Positions 45,701 through 52,130 of a stretch of 64,000 bases of DNA are shown here, in pieces. Below the pieces are notes generated by a model. That model had not been told where the DNA came from. It saw only the letters and a list, made by a program, of their open reading frames with translations, and made no database searches. Each line of letters begins with the position of its first letter. The stretch's first letter is position 1. This stretch comes from Owenweeksia sp965229445 (GTDB taxonomy: Bacteria; Bacteroidota; Bacteroidia; Flavobacteriales; Schleiferiaceae). The stretch covers positions 1,054,001-1,118,000 of the forward strand of contig OZ245876.1 of assembly GCA_965229445.1 (NCBI GenBank), given 5' to 3'. Position numbers and translations under genes: made by a program.

Positions 45701-46746
45701 CATGAATCCTTGTCATTATTTGGAATTAGACCTGTATTCCCGCCGACACATGTGCCACAATCATCAAAAAACGCTGAACCGCCGAAGTCACCATTACAGT
45801 CTGCAGCCCCACTGTCAACAACAACGAAATTAACCGTATCGCCACCAATCAAATTGCCATTACCATTGGCACCATCATAGGCTAGGATTATCAATTGATG
45901 AGAACCTATAGCAGGAGTCCAGGGATCATAATCACCGTTGCTTTCTCCCCACATTACATAAGGTGCTCCACCTTCTGTCTGCTCCAGTGTTCCGTTGAGG
46001 TAGAATTCCAAACTACCTACTCCGGTGGTTGGGTTAACATCCCCCCGGATATTTAGATTTTTGGTTGGCATGCTATGTAGGACCAGAGTATCACCAGAAT
46101 TCATATAGCCGATGTCAAGATCAGTATCTGCATTCACCAACATCGTACTTACCGTATGAGAATAAGAGGATCCCCCTGATCCGGCACATGTGGAACCATC
46201 ACCGAAACAAACCCCGCAAGAATCTTTGTCGGCATTGGGGGTTAATCCCGTATTTCCGCCAGCACACACTCCACAATCGTCAACATACGCTGTACCACCA
46301 GGATCTCCATTACAGTCATTCACCAATGAGTTTATTACAAGAAAGTTGATTGTTAAGCTGGCTTCAAGATTTGAACCGCATGATCCGCTATAAGCATCGG
46401 CGTGAAGAGTATAAGAGCCGGTACTTGGAGTCCATGCATTAAAATCACCTCCTGAATCTCCAAATAGGGCATATGGAGCATTACTTTCACACCTTTGCTG
46501 TTCTCCGACAAGATCAAAATCAATACTTCCGACGGCAGAGGATGGTGAGGCGGTAGCCTCGATATTGAGATTAGTAGTTGGAAGTGTATTTAAGTCAAGA
46601 GTGTCTCCATCTGATAATAGTCCGATTACTGTATCGGCATCAGCGTCTATCAAGTATAGGGAAATAGAGGTCTGAGAGTGACCAAAAAAAAAGGTCAGCC
46701 CATAGAGTAGTACCGTCCATATAAGCCATTTGGCAGACGTTTGCAT
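33730..46746 (-). CDS. Giant T9SS-secreted protein with about 69 tandem 47-residue repeats
   Basis: At 4338 residues this is the largest gene in the window. A signal peptide (~1-25) is followed by three copies (~26-138, 198-312, 370-484) of a beta module with LNIRGD, APYVMWGE and DYDPWTP, resembling modules attached to secreted polysaccharide enzymes. Each copy is followed by a Cys-rich linker (DCNGDFGGSAYVDDCGVCAG). Residues ~545-805 form one globular domain starting GRIAMASDGNTADADDHGS, reminiscent of nucleoside hydrolase-like (DUF1593-type) folds. ~815-935 resembles CARDB. From ~940 to ~4184 comes the repeat array, with ICxGD and GCDSI in each unit. An Ig-like stretch and a type A T9SS sorting domain (LKVYPNPTDGELSIQL) close the protein. 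It is probably an outer-surface stalk or adhesin; any enzyme activity is unproven. Confidence 0.9.
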   Translation of the reverse strand: MQTSAKWLIWTVLLYGLTFFFGHSQTSISLYLIDADADTVIGLLSDGDTLDLNTLPTTNLNIEATASPSSAVGSIDFDLVGEQQRCESNAPYALFGDSGGDFNAWTPSTGSYTLHADAYSGSCGSNLEASLTINFLVINSLVNDCNGDPGGTAYVDDCGVCAGGNTGLTPNADKDSCGVCFGDGSTCAGSGGSSYSHTVSTMLVNADTDLDIGYMNSGDTLVLHSMPTKNLNIRGDVNPTTGVGSLEFYLNGTLEQTEGGAPYVMWGESNGDYDPWTPAIGSHQLIILAYDGANGNGNLIGGDTVNFVVVDSGAADCNGDFGGSAFFDDCGTCVGGNTGLIPNNDKDSCGVCFGDGSSCAGSGGPSYSHSISTMLVNADTDLDMGYMSSGDTLVLNSMPTKHLNIRGDITPSSGVGSLEFYLDGSLEQIEGGAPYVMWGESNGDYDPWTPSVGTHQIMTLAYDSPNGNGNIIGVDTINFFVIDSGYADCNGDFGGSAYVDDCGVCAGGNTGLIPNAAKDSCGVCNGDGTSCIGGGGGVVVPTGPICGKFPGGRIAMASDGNTADADDHGSTSFSIAMLQYAGLLDQLVFVGHSSIYKSACKQDYGDWCEYIHDASIGTLDLFGADTTIVYSFKDDYDDNGQLDESLNAFTAAINASSPGDSLWIYCGGPMDVVYRAIENADSSKRAYVKCISHSKWNENSTFGNLTYTWSDLKSDFTADGVTFYDIIDQNKSNGNLDFAQESDGASHWDWMNNSGNPDWMYIRSTNLDIWLENNKGKTFDISDAGMMYWLISGGPNGGCDTCGAVQVEYLFNNPCTVITANLVADSISAQIFQDTLEIDAHFHFIGDSTAGAISLGFYASLDTALDSTDYLIGDTTITGILDGDSISFTYSYACSSLNLPLDNYHFGFFLDLHDSLMELDESDNIAISLDSLSLPCAQCINDSSYLTHSICQGSSYLGYNQTGRYVDSLSNNQGCDSIFVLDLFVDSLISVSDSILLCYGETYSGFDTTGYSIDTLISSSGCDSIYQLFVEVLPLIDTSFSASVCAGDNYNGYTGGGTFIDTLTTSSGCDSVLYITLSIIPNDSTYESMVLCDGEQYMGHSTSGIYVQLLNNVNSCDSSHTLNLTVYPTYDTLIYDTVCFGGQHLGYDSTGIYIDTLSSINGCDSVRHLDLTILQEISSSEIKTICQGETYLGYDSSGTYLLNFNASNGCDSVHTLTLTVLPQQDTVLNVEICNGDSRFGYTSSGTYIDTLMASTGCDSIRTLNLSVLPNIHSSLNKTICQGDTFDGHSASGTYIDTNTSQFGCDSIHTLHLAVNNTYHNLITQSICQDTNLFGYTTSGIYVDTLTSLGGCDSIRELHLTVLPTFNTSENVSICQGESYKGYTAAGTYIQNLTAANSCDSTHTIVLQVNPLHDTTLNISICQGDDYLGYSTAGLHIDTLNSQSGCDSVRKIQLSILPTFNTSENISICQGEIYKGFSSSGTHQQNLFSSQGCDSVHTINLTIYPSHLVSYSEAICEGEVFLGYSESGIYIDTMTNVHGCDSVRRLTLIVHPVYHTSDTATICQGQEYKGYTSSGIYQTLYSTPYDCDSTHTIYLTVNPAYDTLITEAICDGEAFMGYASTGYYIDTFNTDDGCDSIRRLDLTVLPNFASSENKSICQGDIYQGYSASGTYVDSLLASNGCDSIHTLTLTVLPQQDTVLNVEICNGDSRFGYTSSGTYIDTLMASTGCDSIRTLNLSVLPNIHSSLNKTICQGDTFDDHSTSGTYIDTNTSQFGCDSIHTLYLAVNNTYHNLITQSICQDTSLFGYTTSGIYVDTLSSSGGCDSIRELHLTVLPTFNTSENVSICQGESYKGYTTAGTFIQNLTAANSCDSTHTIVLQVNPVYHTNESQSICLGDSFKGYSSTGSFTDSLTTSEGCDSIHTINLLVHPVYDTLITQHICSGDQFMGYSTSGLHIDTLTSLNGCDSIRRIDLTVLPTFNTSENVSICQGESYKGYTAAGTYIQNLTAANSCDSTHTIVLQVSPVYDTTLNISICQGDDYLGYSTTGLHIDTLNSQSGCDSIRQIQLSVLPTFNTAESNAICQGDIYKGFNTSGTYVQNLNTASGCDSIHTIHLTVNPRFDTLISFTICSGNQIFGYNSTGFFVDTLASINGCDSIRRLDLTVLPNFASSENKSICQGDIYQGYSASGTYVDSLLASNGCDSIHTLTLTVIPQRDTTYNIEICTGDSRYGYNASGTYIDTLTASTGCDSIRTLNLSVLPNIHSSLNKTICQGDTFDGHSTSGTYIDTNTSQFGCDSIHTLYLAVNNSYHNLITQSICQDTNLYGYTTSGIYVDTLTSLGGCDSIRELHLTVLPTFNTSENVSICQGESYKGYTNAGTYIQNLTAVNSCDSTHTIVLQVNPVYHTNESQSICLGDSFKGYSSTGSFTDSLTTSEGCDSIHTINLLVHPVYDTLITQNICSGDQFMGYSTSGLHIDTLTSLNGCDSIRRIDLTVLPTFNTSENVSICQGESYKGYTTAGTYMQNLTAVNSCDSTHTIVLQVNPVYHTNESQSICLGDSFKGYSSTGSFTDSLTTSEGCDSIHTINLLVHPVYDTLITQNICSGDQFMGYYTSGLHIDTLTSLNGCDSIRRIDLTVLPTFNTSENVSICQGESYKGYTTAGTYMQNLTAVNSCDSTHTIVLQVSPVYDTTLNISICQGDDYLGYSTTGLHIDTLNSQAGCDSIRQIQLSVLPTFNTAESTAICQGDIYKGFTTSGTYVQNLNTASGCDSIHTIHLTVNPRFDTTLNISICSGSSYMGYHKSGMHIDTLSSINGCDSIRKINLTILPKFNTSESLSICEGTSYKGFTSTGSHIQNLAAANGCDSTHVVNLTVIPIRDTLITQSICQGDHSFGYSTSGFYVDTLVSSNGCDSIRQLQLSVIPVYHTNEVAYICAGSSYKGYSFQGIYSNTFNSSLGCDSTHTIDLKVHPTFDTLVYASVCAGNSYQGYSVSGLYIDSLQSISGCDSIYRLQLSVLPTYSTSEQVSICDGESYKGISSSGTSTQTLVAKNGCDSTHTITVQVKPVYDTLISDTICSYDQSFGYQHSGYYVDTLQSMLGCDSIRRLNLFVEAPILFDTTVYICDGDSFNGYWNTGVYTSIFTAMNTCDSVYRLDLNVIPQNDTVMTKTLCSGESFFGYSQSGTYVDTLSSNQQCSIIRTIHLTILPTKDTLLVDTLCEGGAIYGYASSGTYIDTLVASNGCDSIRYLNLTSIPVSHAQITMNICEGDTFRGYHQTGIYVDSLISATGCDSIVHLNLKVNPIITTQEFVSICEGENYLGLTSTGQHTLRYNSSNGCDSIHQVDLSVLPRYDTLLSADICSGDQMFGYTQSGSYVDTLSSVFGCDSIRTLLLNVLPSYNTSESVSICAGDDYKGFRTAGTHIQSLLSKENCDSIHSIQLNILPVYSNQVQVTICSGNNYQGYHQTGIYIDTLTASNGCDSVRTLHLNVLPDYSMVENISICEGESYKGYTSTGTYTQNLQASNGCDSSFTLNLQVSPVQDTLLSVSMCAGQQLLGYTGTGFYIDTLVSSNGCDSILKIDLTVLPRFTTSESKQICFGEVYKGFQSSGIYVQNLSTQYGCDSTHTIHLAVEPAYDTLINATICSGDQFMGYSTSGQHIDTLSSKFGCDSIRKINLTILPSYATSETMTICPGDTFKGYFASGIHIQQLQGTNGCDSIHSISLNHYEVYDTLISMSICTGTSYLGYDSSGLYIDTLVSTKGCDSISRIQLNVIPAISTSEYVQICSGTSYKGFNQSGSYILNHSTSGGCDSIHTIHLNVRSSYDTLIAASICTGDSMYGYTASGVFIDTLSSSHGCDSIRRLHLTVLPTKISSENYWICFGETYKGFSTAGVHTQILQAANGCDSMHSINLSIHPVYDTIISASICAGDSLFGYSSGGIYIDTLSTTSGCDSIRRLNLNVNQIHSTTSSYSLCEGDSILGYWQTGNYIDTLQSIITGCDSIHTTNLTVFESYDTTYNISICSGGNYNGLHTPGTYIDSLTTINGCDSVVSVNLSYLPPIQTQASQNICSGDTLGKYWYSGTFVDTFQTAAGCDSIHTLNLQVQSSLDTTLSRSICSGDTLFGYYSSGSYIDTLQSSLGCDSVRTLHLSLLSTFDTTMNVNICHGEDFAGYGSSGVYVDVLQAMNGCDSIRTLNLSVMKIDTKVTQANFTLYASNTSANQYQWIDCITMQEIAGATSVSYKPNKNGDYAVIIKESGCTDTSECIAVRGITLTESVLSNLKVYPNPTDGELSIQLPEKAPMVEIKIKDTFGKSIYQSAFSQTNEIKINLDEPKGVYFLEIKLDSEVRIIKLIRN
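34195..43929 (-). repeat. Array of about 69 tandem 141-bp repeats
   Basis: Counting the CDS(I/V/T) signature gives 69 units of about 47 codons. Each unit reads roughly DT-x-SICxGDxxxGYxxSG-x-YIDTL-x-GCDSIRxLxLxVLP, with two cysteines. Neighbouring units alternate between a DTLI/GCDSIR type and a TSE/CDSTHT type. Blocks of three units (423 bp) are repeated almost unchanged at 38715, 39138 and 39561, and again at 40689 and 41112. Confidence 0.93.
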
Positions 46747-46754
46747 AACAGGAT

Positions 46755-46810
46755 ATCTTCTTTGAGAAATGGTTTTATTAACACATAACCAAGTCTACCT
46801 CAAAGAAGAT
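46755..46810 (-). promoter_or_regulatory. Inverted repeat in the leader of the giant repeat protein gene
   Basis: The 12-bp arms ATCTTCTTTGAG (46755-46766) and CTCAAAGAAGAT (46799-46810) are perfect complements with a 32-base spacer. The stem ends 8 bases before the ATG at 46746. If transcribed, it would form a hairpin that covers the translation start region; as DNA it could be a two-site operator. Confidence 0.6.
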
Positions 46811-47190
46811 TAATCTGATGGATTAGCAGAGAATTTTTAATTCCCTGATTTATAAATGGTTAATCAACGTGGACAAGTTTCTCAAAATGCGATCATTGAC
46901 TGAGATGCGTACGTTAAGTCGCGCAATTTCTTCGATGACTGACTTGAGTTGCGCTAAGATAGATGAGGAATATTGGGTATTTACAGGACGATGCTCATTT
47001 TGAAGAGTACAATATGGCTTCAAAATTTTGGATAAAATTTAGATAAATTCACGCGTATAAAGGCCTGAATATGAAACTTTTTAGCATCTTCTAACGCGAT
47101 AAGATTTGAGGTGGTTCCATTAGGAATTCAATGCCAAACAAATTTGTTATTGAAAGTTAAACCTCGCTTCTGGGAATGTTCCTAATTGGT
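46811..47190. other. Intergenic stretch, no supported gene
   Basis: About 380 bases upstream of the giant gene and downstream of tRNA-Phe. Short antiparallel open frames overlap here: a minus frame 46850-47023 without ATG, and a plus frame from about 46888. Neither has a convincing start or a known match. The stretch may contain gene remnants and the promoter of the giant gene, but I find no consensus box. Confidence 0.45.
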
Positions 47191-47226
47191 CAAAAAAAAA
47201 GCCCCCTACGTTGGGCGTAGAGGGCT
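47191..47226 (-). terminator. Terminator of tRNA-Phe
   Basis: The stem 47200-47210 with 47216-47226 has one mismatch and a TTGGG loop. On the minus strand it is followed by nine T residues. Confidence 0.88.
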
Positions 47227-47241
47227 GCTATCACCGGTTTG

Positions 47242-47314
47242 TGGTGCCAGCTGGAATCGAACCAGCGACACAAGGATTTTCAGTCCTTTGCTCTACCAAC
47301 TGAGCTATGGCACC
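47242..47314 (-). tRNA. tRNA-Phe (GAA)
   Basis: A 73-nt cloverleaf with acceptor GGTGCCA/TGGCACC, D-arm GCTCAGTTGGTAGAGC, anticodon loop CTGAAAA (anticodon GAA) and T-loop GGTTCGATTCC. The CCA end is not encoded. Confidence 0.97.
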
Positions 47315-47426
47315 GAAAGGAGGCTGCGAATGTAAAAAACATTTTGATTGGGAAATAATACGATGTTGAATTTTTACCCTAGTTGAAGAATTTTGAATTG
47401 AGCGTTAACAACACTATTATTCAAAT

Positions 47427-50330
47427 TTAGTCCACAATTAATCTCATCACTGCAAACTTCCCATCCCGCTGAATTCTAATAAGGTATAACCCGCTGGTCA
47501 ACTGTTCAATTGAGACCTCTGCTTTTGATTTATTTGAACTCCCCTTCATTATTAGGGTCCCGGTGAGGTCGAATATTTCATACTCATAGGGTGATTCAGT
47601 ACTTTCGATAGTCACTTTATTTAGCGCAGGAATGGGATAGAGTTTTACATCAAAATTTGAGGCTATTGCCGTAAGGCTAAACTTGGTCAAATCTAATGCT
47701 GTGCATGTACTGTCAGTGGCATTGCATGAATCGGTAACGGTTAGACAGACGATGTAAGTTTGACCCCCGGAAAAGACTTTTACCGGATTTTGATTGGTTG
47801 AAGAAGATCCATCATCAAAGTCCCAGAACCATGAAATAGCATCGGTAGAAGCATCTTGAAACTGTATCGCTACCGGACTAAAGAGCGTATTATAGGTAAA
47901 AGCAGCATCCAAGTTGAAATCGCACAAGGTGATAATTTGGCATATCGTATCGGAATAGCAGTCATTACTTATAGTAAGACACACGGTATAAGTTCCCTTG
48001 CTTAGATAGTAATGTGTCGGATTGACCTGAGTGCTGAAATTCCCATCACCAAAGTCCCAATAGTAATTTGAGGCATGCTGTGAGCTATCTGTAAATGTGA
48101 CTAGATTTCCATTGACCTTCCAATTAAAGTTAGCTTTAGAAGTATCGAGGCAAACCTCTACTGTATCACAAAAGATATTGGAATTACAGAGACCGGTTGC
48201 CGTTAGGCAAACCAGATAATACCCTGGGGCTGAGTATGTATGCATTGGATTTAATGATGAACTGGTATCACCATCTCCAAAATCCCATACTAGACTTTGA
48301 GCATTTAAACTACTATCGGTAAATGTTACTTGTAATCCTGAGGTAGAGCTCGAGAAGTTTGATACAATGGTATCATTACATACTGTTATGGAATCGCAGA
48401 CTTGTTTGGTTCGACAGGAGTCGATGATGCTTAAGCACACCCAATAAACGCCTGCATTAGCGTATAGGTGATTTACTGCTGATCCCTGCCCGGACTGGCC
48501 GTCACCAAAATCCCAATTGAATTGATATCCATTTGACTTGGAGGTATCTATGAATGAAACAGATTTCCCGACGCTGCTGGTGGAGAATCCAAGCATTGAA
48601 GTGTCGGGGCAAATAGAGATCGAATCACGAATAACTCTATGCATACAATAATTGTTATGAATAATTAAGCTTACTTCATATTTACCAGGACTTAGATAAA
48701 TGTGATTTGGGTTGGCTAAGTTGCTGGTATCCCCATCTCCAAAATCCCAGAAATATCGATTTATTGAAGCACCTGATACGTTGGCCTTAAAAATAGCCCG
48801 ACTATAAAAAGTGCTGTCTTGTATGTTCACATCTGTGAAAGAATCAAGTTGACATAATCCTTCTTCCAAATGATAAAATTGGTCGACCGATATATTGGTG
48901 AGAATACAGTCATTACCGCTGGGCCAATACACGATTAACGAGTCAATGATAGTGTCATTTCCAAGTCCAAAATGAACCGAAAAGTCATCGTGGCTATTCC
49001 AACCCGTTTGTTGAGTAATGTATCGCGTTTGCATTCCAAGATTAGAATAAATCACAACTCTGGATCCCAATGCAAATCGGTTACTAACGGAACCTAATAA
49101 TTTTAAATTTATATAGTGATTTGAATTCCCATTATTTATATAAATAGTTGGGGCACCTCCAAAACGGTTAGGATTTATTATGTCTAGATACCCATCCTTG
49201 TTAATATCAGCTATCGAAGTCGCATATGTTTCTAATGTTTCAGTGTACTGAGGTCCTGACGTTATTTTTGAAAAGGTTCCATTTCCATTATTATGATATA
49301 TGATGTTGTTTTTTGGAAGTATGTTACTGTTGTTTGCTGTGTAAAGGTCTAGGAAGCCATCATTGTCCAAATCAGCCCATGCTGCCCCATGCCCATTAAG
49401 AATGTCATTTGCTATAGGACCTGACGTTATTTTTGTAAAAGTGCCGTTCCCGTTATTTTGAAAGAGGAAATTCTTGGAATTGTTAGTTACATTCGTAAAA
49501 AACACATCTAGATGACCATCGTTGTTGAAGTCTCCCCAACTACTTCCGTTGGATTGCATACTGTCTTTTCCAATCTTAACGATGGTATCCAAAGTGAATG
49601 TTCCATTTCCATTATTAATATATAGGTTATTATTGGCTGGTCCACGGTTACAGACATACAAGTCAGGATCTCGATCATTGTCATAATCTATCCAGACTCC
49701 CGAAGTAGATGGAGATTGAGGAGAAGCGGTGCCACCTGTATCGATACGCACAAAGTTGAACCCTCCATTGTTTTTGTATATATAGTTTGTCAATCCACTC
49801 GAGTTAGTGTTTCTTCTTGGAATAAAGAGATCCAGAAGTCCATCATTATCAAAATCGCCCCATGCTGCTCCTCCCGCCTGCAAAATCTCGTTGGTTAGCA
49901 TTGTGCTAACTACACGAGTGAATGTGCCATCTCCATTGTTTTCATATAAGTAATTATTGCTACCACTTCTTTTTGGCCAAAATACATCCAGATCACAGTC
50001 ATTATCGATATCTGCCCAGACACAGCTTCGTGCACTGTTGGTTTGGTTGACAAAATTAGATGAGGTCGAGAAGAAGAAATCCAAACTGTCCTCCTGAATA
50101 TAGATAGCATCACCATTTCCATTGTTCGCGAATACAATATCCAAATGGTAATCATTGTTGAAATCCACTGGAATACCAGAGTACCAATCACCAGATTGTG
50201 AACTTAGTCCCGTATCCGCCCATTTAGTAAAAGTTTGTGCAGAAAGTATGGATGAGAATATAAAAATAGAATTTAGACAAATAAATAATCTCATGTAAAA
50301 AGTAGCTTTAATACGAGCCAAATATCTCAT
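47427..50330 (-). CDS. T9SS-secreted FG-GAP/ASPIC protein with five PKD domains
   Basis: Predicted exported protein of 967 residues. The ATG at 50330 is taken as start; the ATG at 50294 (MRLFICLNSIFIFSSILSAQ) gives an equally good or better signal peptide. Residues ~40-420 are FG-GAP/VCBS propeller blades with DFNNDGHLDVFF-like repeats. ~425-490 is a UnbV/ASPIC domain (CRTAC1-type). Five PKD domains follow, each with a WDFGDG or WDFDDG motif. The last ~75 residues (KLYPIPALNKVTIEST onward) are a type A T9SS sorting domain. The role is likely surface binding. Its upstream region is only 38 bp before an IS3 element, so its native promoter may be lost. Confidence 0.9.
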   Translation of the reverse strand: MRYLARIKATFYMRLFICLNSIFIFSSILSAQTFTKWADTGLSSQSGDWYSGIPVDFNNDYHLDIVFANNGNGDAIYIQEDSLDFFFSTSSNFVNQTNSARSCVWADIDNDCDLDVFWPKRSGSNNYLYENNGDGTFTRVVSTMLTNEILQAGGAAWGDFDNDGLLDLFIPRRNTNSSGLTNYIYKNNGGFNFVRIDTGGTASPQSPSTSGVWIDYDNDRDPDLYVCNRGPANNNLYINNGNGTFTLDTIVKIGKDSMQSNGSSWGDFNNDGHLDVFFTNVTNNSKNFLFQNNGNGTFTKITSGPIANDILNGHGAAWADLDNDGFLDLYTANNSNILPKNNIIYHNNGNGTFSKITSGPQYTETLETYATSIADINKDGYLDIINPNRFGGAPTIYINNGNSNHYINLKLLGSVSNRFALGSRVVIYSNLGMQTRYITQQTGWNSHDDFSVHFGLGNDTIIDSLIVYWPSGNDCILTNISVDQFYHLEEGLCQLDSFTDVNIQDSTFYSRAIFKANVSGASINRYFWDFGDGDTSNLANPNHIYLSPGKYEVSLIIHNNYCMHRVIRDSISICPDTSMLGFSTSSVGKSVSFIDTSKSNGYQFNWDFGDGQSGQGSAVNHLYANAGVYWVCLSIIDSCRTKQVCDSITVCNDTIVSNFSSSTSGLQVTFTDSSLNAQSLVWDFGDGDTSSSLNPMHTYSAPGYYLVCLTATGLCNSNIFCDTVEVCLDTSKANFNWKVNGNLVTFTDSSQHASNYYWDFGDGNFSTQVNPTHYYLSKGTYTVCLTISNDCYSDTICQIITLCDFNLDAAFTYNTLFSPVAIQFQDASTDAISWFWDFDDGSSSTNQNPVKVFSGGQTYIVCLTVTDSCNATDSTCTALDLTKFSLTAIASNFDVKLYPIPALNKVTIESTESPYEYEIFDLTGTLIMKGSSNKSKAEVSIEQLTSGLYLIRIQRDGKFAVMRLIVD

Positions 50331-50385
50331 TTAATAATCAATAAGTTAAATTGTAAGGTAAGGATAAATGTAACCCTCCCTTTTC

Positions 50386-51273
50386 TCAGACTGGGTTTAA
50401 ATGTACTTTCTTTTGTTTAAAGGGCACTGGTCTTTCATCAAAGCAAGCTTGCTTTGATGAAAGCTTGGCTTCTGCTTGAACCGGGGTTATACCTCCTAAA
50501 GCTTCATGTGGTCTAGAGAAGTTATAATCATATATCCATTGTTCAGCTAAGGCTCTTACTTGATCGATCCCTGAGAATAAGTGGGCATCTAGGACATCTT
50601 GTCTAAAGGTTCGGTTAAATCGCTCGATATAGCCGTTTTGCATGGGTTTGCCTGGTTGTATATATTGTAGCTTGACTTGTTGTAATCTACACCATTCACT
50701 AAACTCCAATGAGGTAAACTCAGGGCCATTGTCCACTCTTATTTTCTGAGGCTTTCCGTACTCTTCAAAGGATCTTCTTAATACCTGAATCACCTCTATC
50801 GCAGGGAAGGTAAACTCTGCTTGGGTAACTATTGCCTTACGGTTAAAGTCATCGATCACATTTAGAACCCTAATTCTTCTGCCATTTTCCAAGGCATCAC
50901 TCATGAAGTCCATTGACCAAGTTTGGTTGGGTTGTTCCATCTGTACCAAAGGATGCTTAACCCTTGCAGGGATACGCTTCTTGGTCTTTCTACGCAGGTT
51001 TAACCCTAGCTTTAGATAGACTCTTCTCACACGCTTTTTATTCCAAGGATATCCTTCTAATCGTAGGCGTTGATACAACTTGTCTTGTCCTTCTCTAGGA
51101 CGCAAGGAAGCCATCTCCAGAAGCTTGGTCATCACTTCTGAGTCGTCCTTAACGGACTGATAATAATACATGGACTTAGAGAAACGAATAACCCTGCAGG
51201 CTCTGGTAATACTTATCTGATAAGAATCTCGCAGATAAGTAGCCACATTTTGACGCTCACCAGTGCCTACCAC
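50386..51273 (-). CDS. IS3-family transposase OrfB (DDE integrase domain)
   Basis: Catalytic part of the transposase, 295 residues from a GTG codon. A HTH_21-like segment (~50-100, RPREGQDKLYQRLRLEGYPW) precedes the rve core: WSMDFMSDAL (first Asp), IRVDNGPEFTS (second Asp) and NGYIERFNRTFRQDVL (Glu). It lies in the -1 frame relative to OrfA and is most likely made as an OrfAB fusion through slippage on AAAAAAG. All three catalytic residues are present, so the element could be active. Confidence 0.95.
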   Translation of the reverse strand: MVGTGERQNVATYLRDSYQISITRACRVIRFSKSMYYYQSVKDDSEVMTKLLEMASLRPREGQDKLYQRLRLEGYPWNKKRVRRVYLKLGLNLRRKTKKRIPARVKHPLVQMEQPNQTWSMDFMSDALENGRRIRVLNVIDDFNRKAIVTQAEFTFPAIEVIQVLRRSFEEYGKPQKIRVDNGPEFTSLEFSEWCRLQQVKLQYIQPGKPMQNGYIERFNRTFRQDVLDAHLFSGIDQVRALAEQWIYDYNFSRPHEALGGITPVQAEAKLSSKQACFDERPVPFKQKKVHLNPV

Positions 51274-51533
51274 TTTTTTGATAGGACATCCTTGAGCATC
51301 TTATTATCCAAGCTCACATCAGCAAACATCTGCTTAAGCTTTCCATTTTCTTCTTCCAGCTCCTTCAGACGTTTTAACTGTAGGGAGTCCATTCCTGCAT
51401 ACTTCTTACGCCATTGATAAAAGGTGCCTTTGGATATGCCATACTCCCGGCATATGTCTTCTGTCTTACGACCAGACTCCTGCTGCTTAATCGCATGAAC
51501 AATCTGACTTTCTGTAAATCTCGACTTCTTCAT
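51267..51533 (-). CDS. IS3-family transposase OrfA (HTH protein)
   Basis: An 88-residue DNA-binding protein of the HTH_Tnp_1 type. KKSRFTESQIVHAIKQQESG and EYGISKGTFYQWRKKYAG form the helix-turn-helix, and a leucine-zipper-like coiled coil follows (LKRLKELEEENGKLKQMFAD). It binds the IS ends. It overlaps orfB by 7 bp and ends just beyond the slippery site. Confidence 0.93.
   Translation of the reverse strand: MKKSRFTESQIVHAIKQQESGRKTEDICREYGISKGTFYQWRKKYAGMDSLQLKRLKELEEENGKLKQMFADVSLDNKMLKDVLSKKW
51273..51279 (-). other. A6G programmed -1 frameshift site of the IS3 element
   Basis: On the minus strand the overlap reads TCA AAA AAG TGG TAG in the OrfA frame. A6G is the classical IS3-family slippery heptamer; a -1 shift continues into KVVGTGERQN of OrfB. 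Confidence 0.85.
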
Positions 51534-51588
51534 AATTATTGGTTAAATTTAATCGTTTTAACCAGTCCGAATTTTTGGGAGGGTTACA

Positions 51589-52130
51589 ACCTGGCATCCT
51601 TGATTAATCCTTAGGTGCATTAGGAACGCATCTATAAACGGACCTCCAACCTGCTTAATCTTGATGTCCTCTCTTTCTAAATCTTTTTTAAGGAATGCTT
51701 TTAGATGCTTTTTGCAAGACTTGTAGTTGGTTAAGGTGGCTTTTCTGTATCCGCGCCCAACTAGTTGCTTCATTTCCTCTAGCCTTTCTTCGAATACTTC
51801 AATAATACCTGGATCCTTTCTTCCATTTATCAGCAGATCGTGCACGTCATTTAATTCAAAGCTCGGTTGGTTAGATTGCAGGTAGTCAAAGCACTCCTTT
51901 ACTTTTCTTTCCCATTGGTTGAGATCTACATTGACATACTTAGCCAGGCGGCTCTCTTCTTTTAGCCTACCTGTCTTCTTATTCCAATCTTCAGGAAAGC
52001 ATGACAGCCTTGTGGAAAGGCTTTTTCTCTTACCCCGATATTGGATTCGTAAATAGATTGGAGCCTGTCCATTTTTGTAGGGCTTGGAGATTCGGTGAAG
52101 GAAAAACACTTGATAATCAGTAAAATACAT
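51589..52130 (-). pseudogene. Tyrosine recombinase/integrase, N-terminal 180 residues only
   Basis: Site-specific integrase of the Bacteroidota type. An arm-type DNA-binding domain (~1-75, FFLHRISKPYKNGQAPIYLR, then LSTRLSCFPEDWNKK) is followed by the start of the SAM-like core-binding domain (~105-180, YRKATLTNYKSCKKHLKAFL). The match stops exactly at the IS3 right end after INQGCQ; ten further codons are IS sequence. The catalytic domain with the Arg-His-Arg-Tyr residues is missing and is not found on the other side of the IS, so it was deleted. An intact relative has about 400 residues. Confidence 0.9.

Larger units (their letters stand above)
50369..51588 (-). mobile_element. IS3-family insertion sequence, 1220 bp
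   Basis: Terminal inverted repeats begin TGTAACCCTCCC at 50369-50380 and end GGGAGGGTTACA at 51577-51588. They continue imperfectly inward to GACTGG on both sides. The element holds orfA and orfB in the usual overlap. The flanking bases (AAA on the left, ACC on the right) are not a target duplication, which suggests deletion or recombination next to the element. Confidence 0.93.

Noticed and set aside
46850..47023. Minus-strand 57-codon frame upstream of the giant gene
   Set aside because: It has no ATG, no promoter and no recognisable domain, and an overlapping plus-strand frame looks equally plausible.
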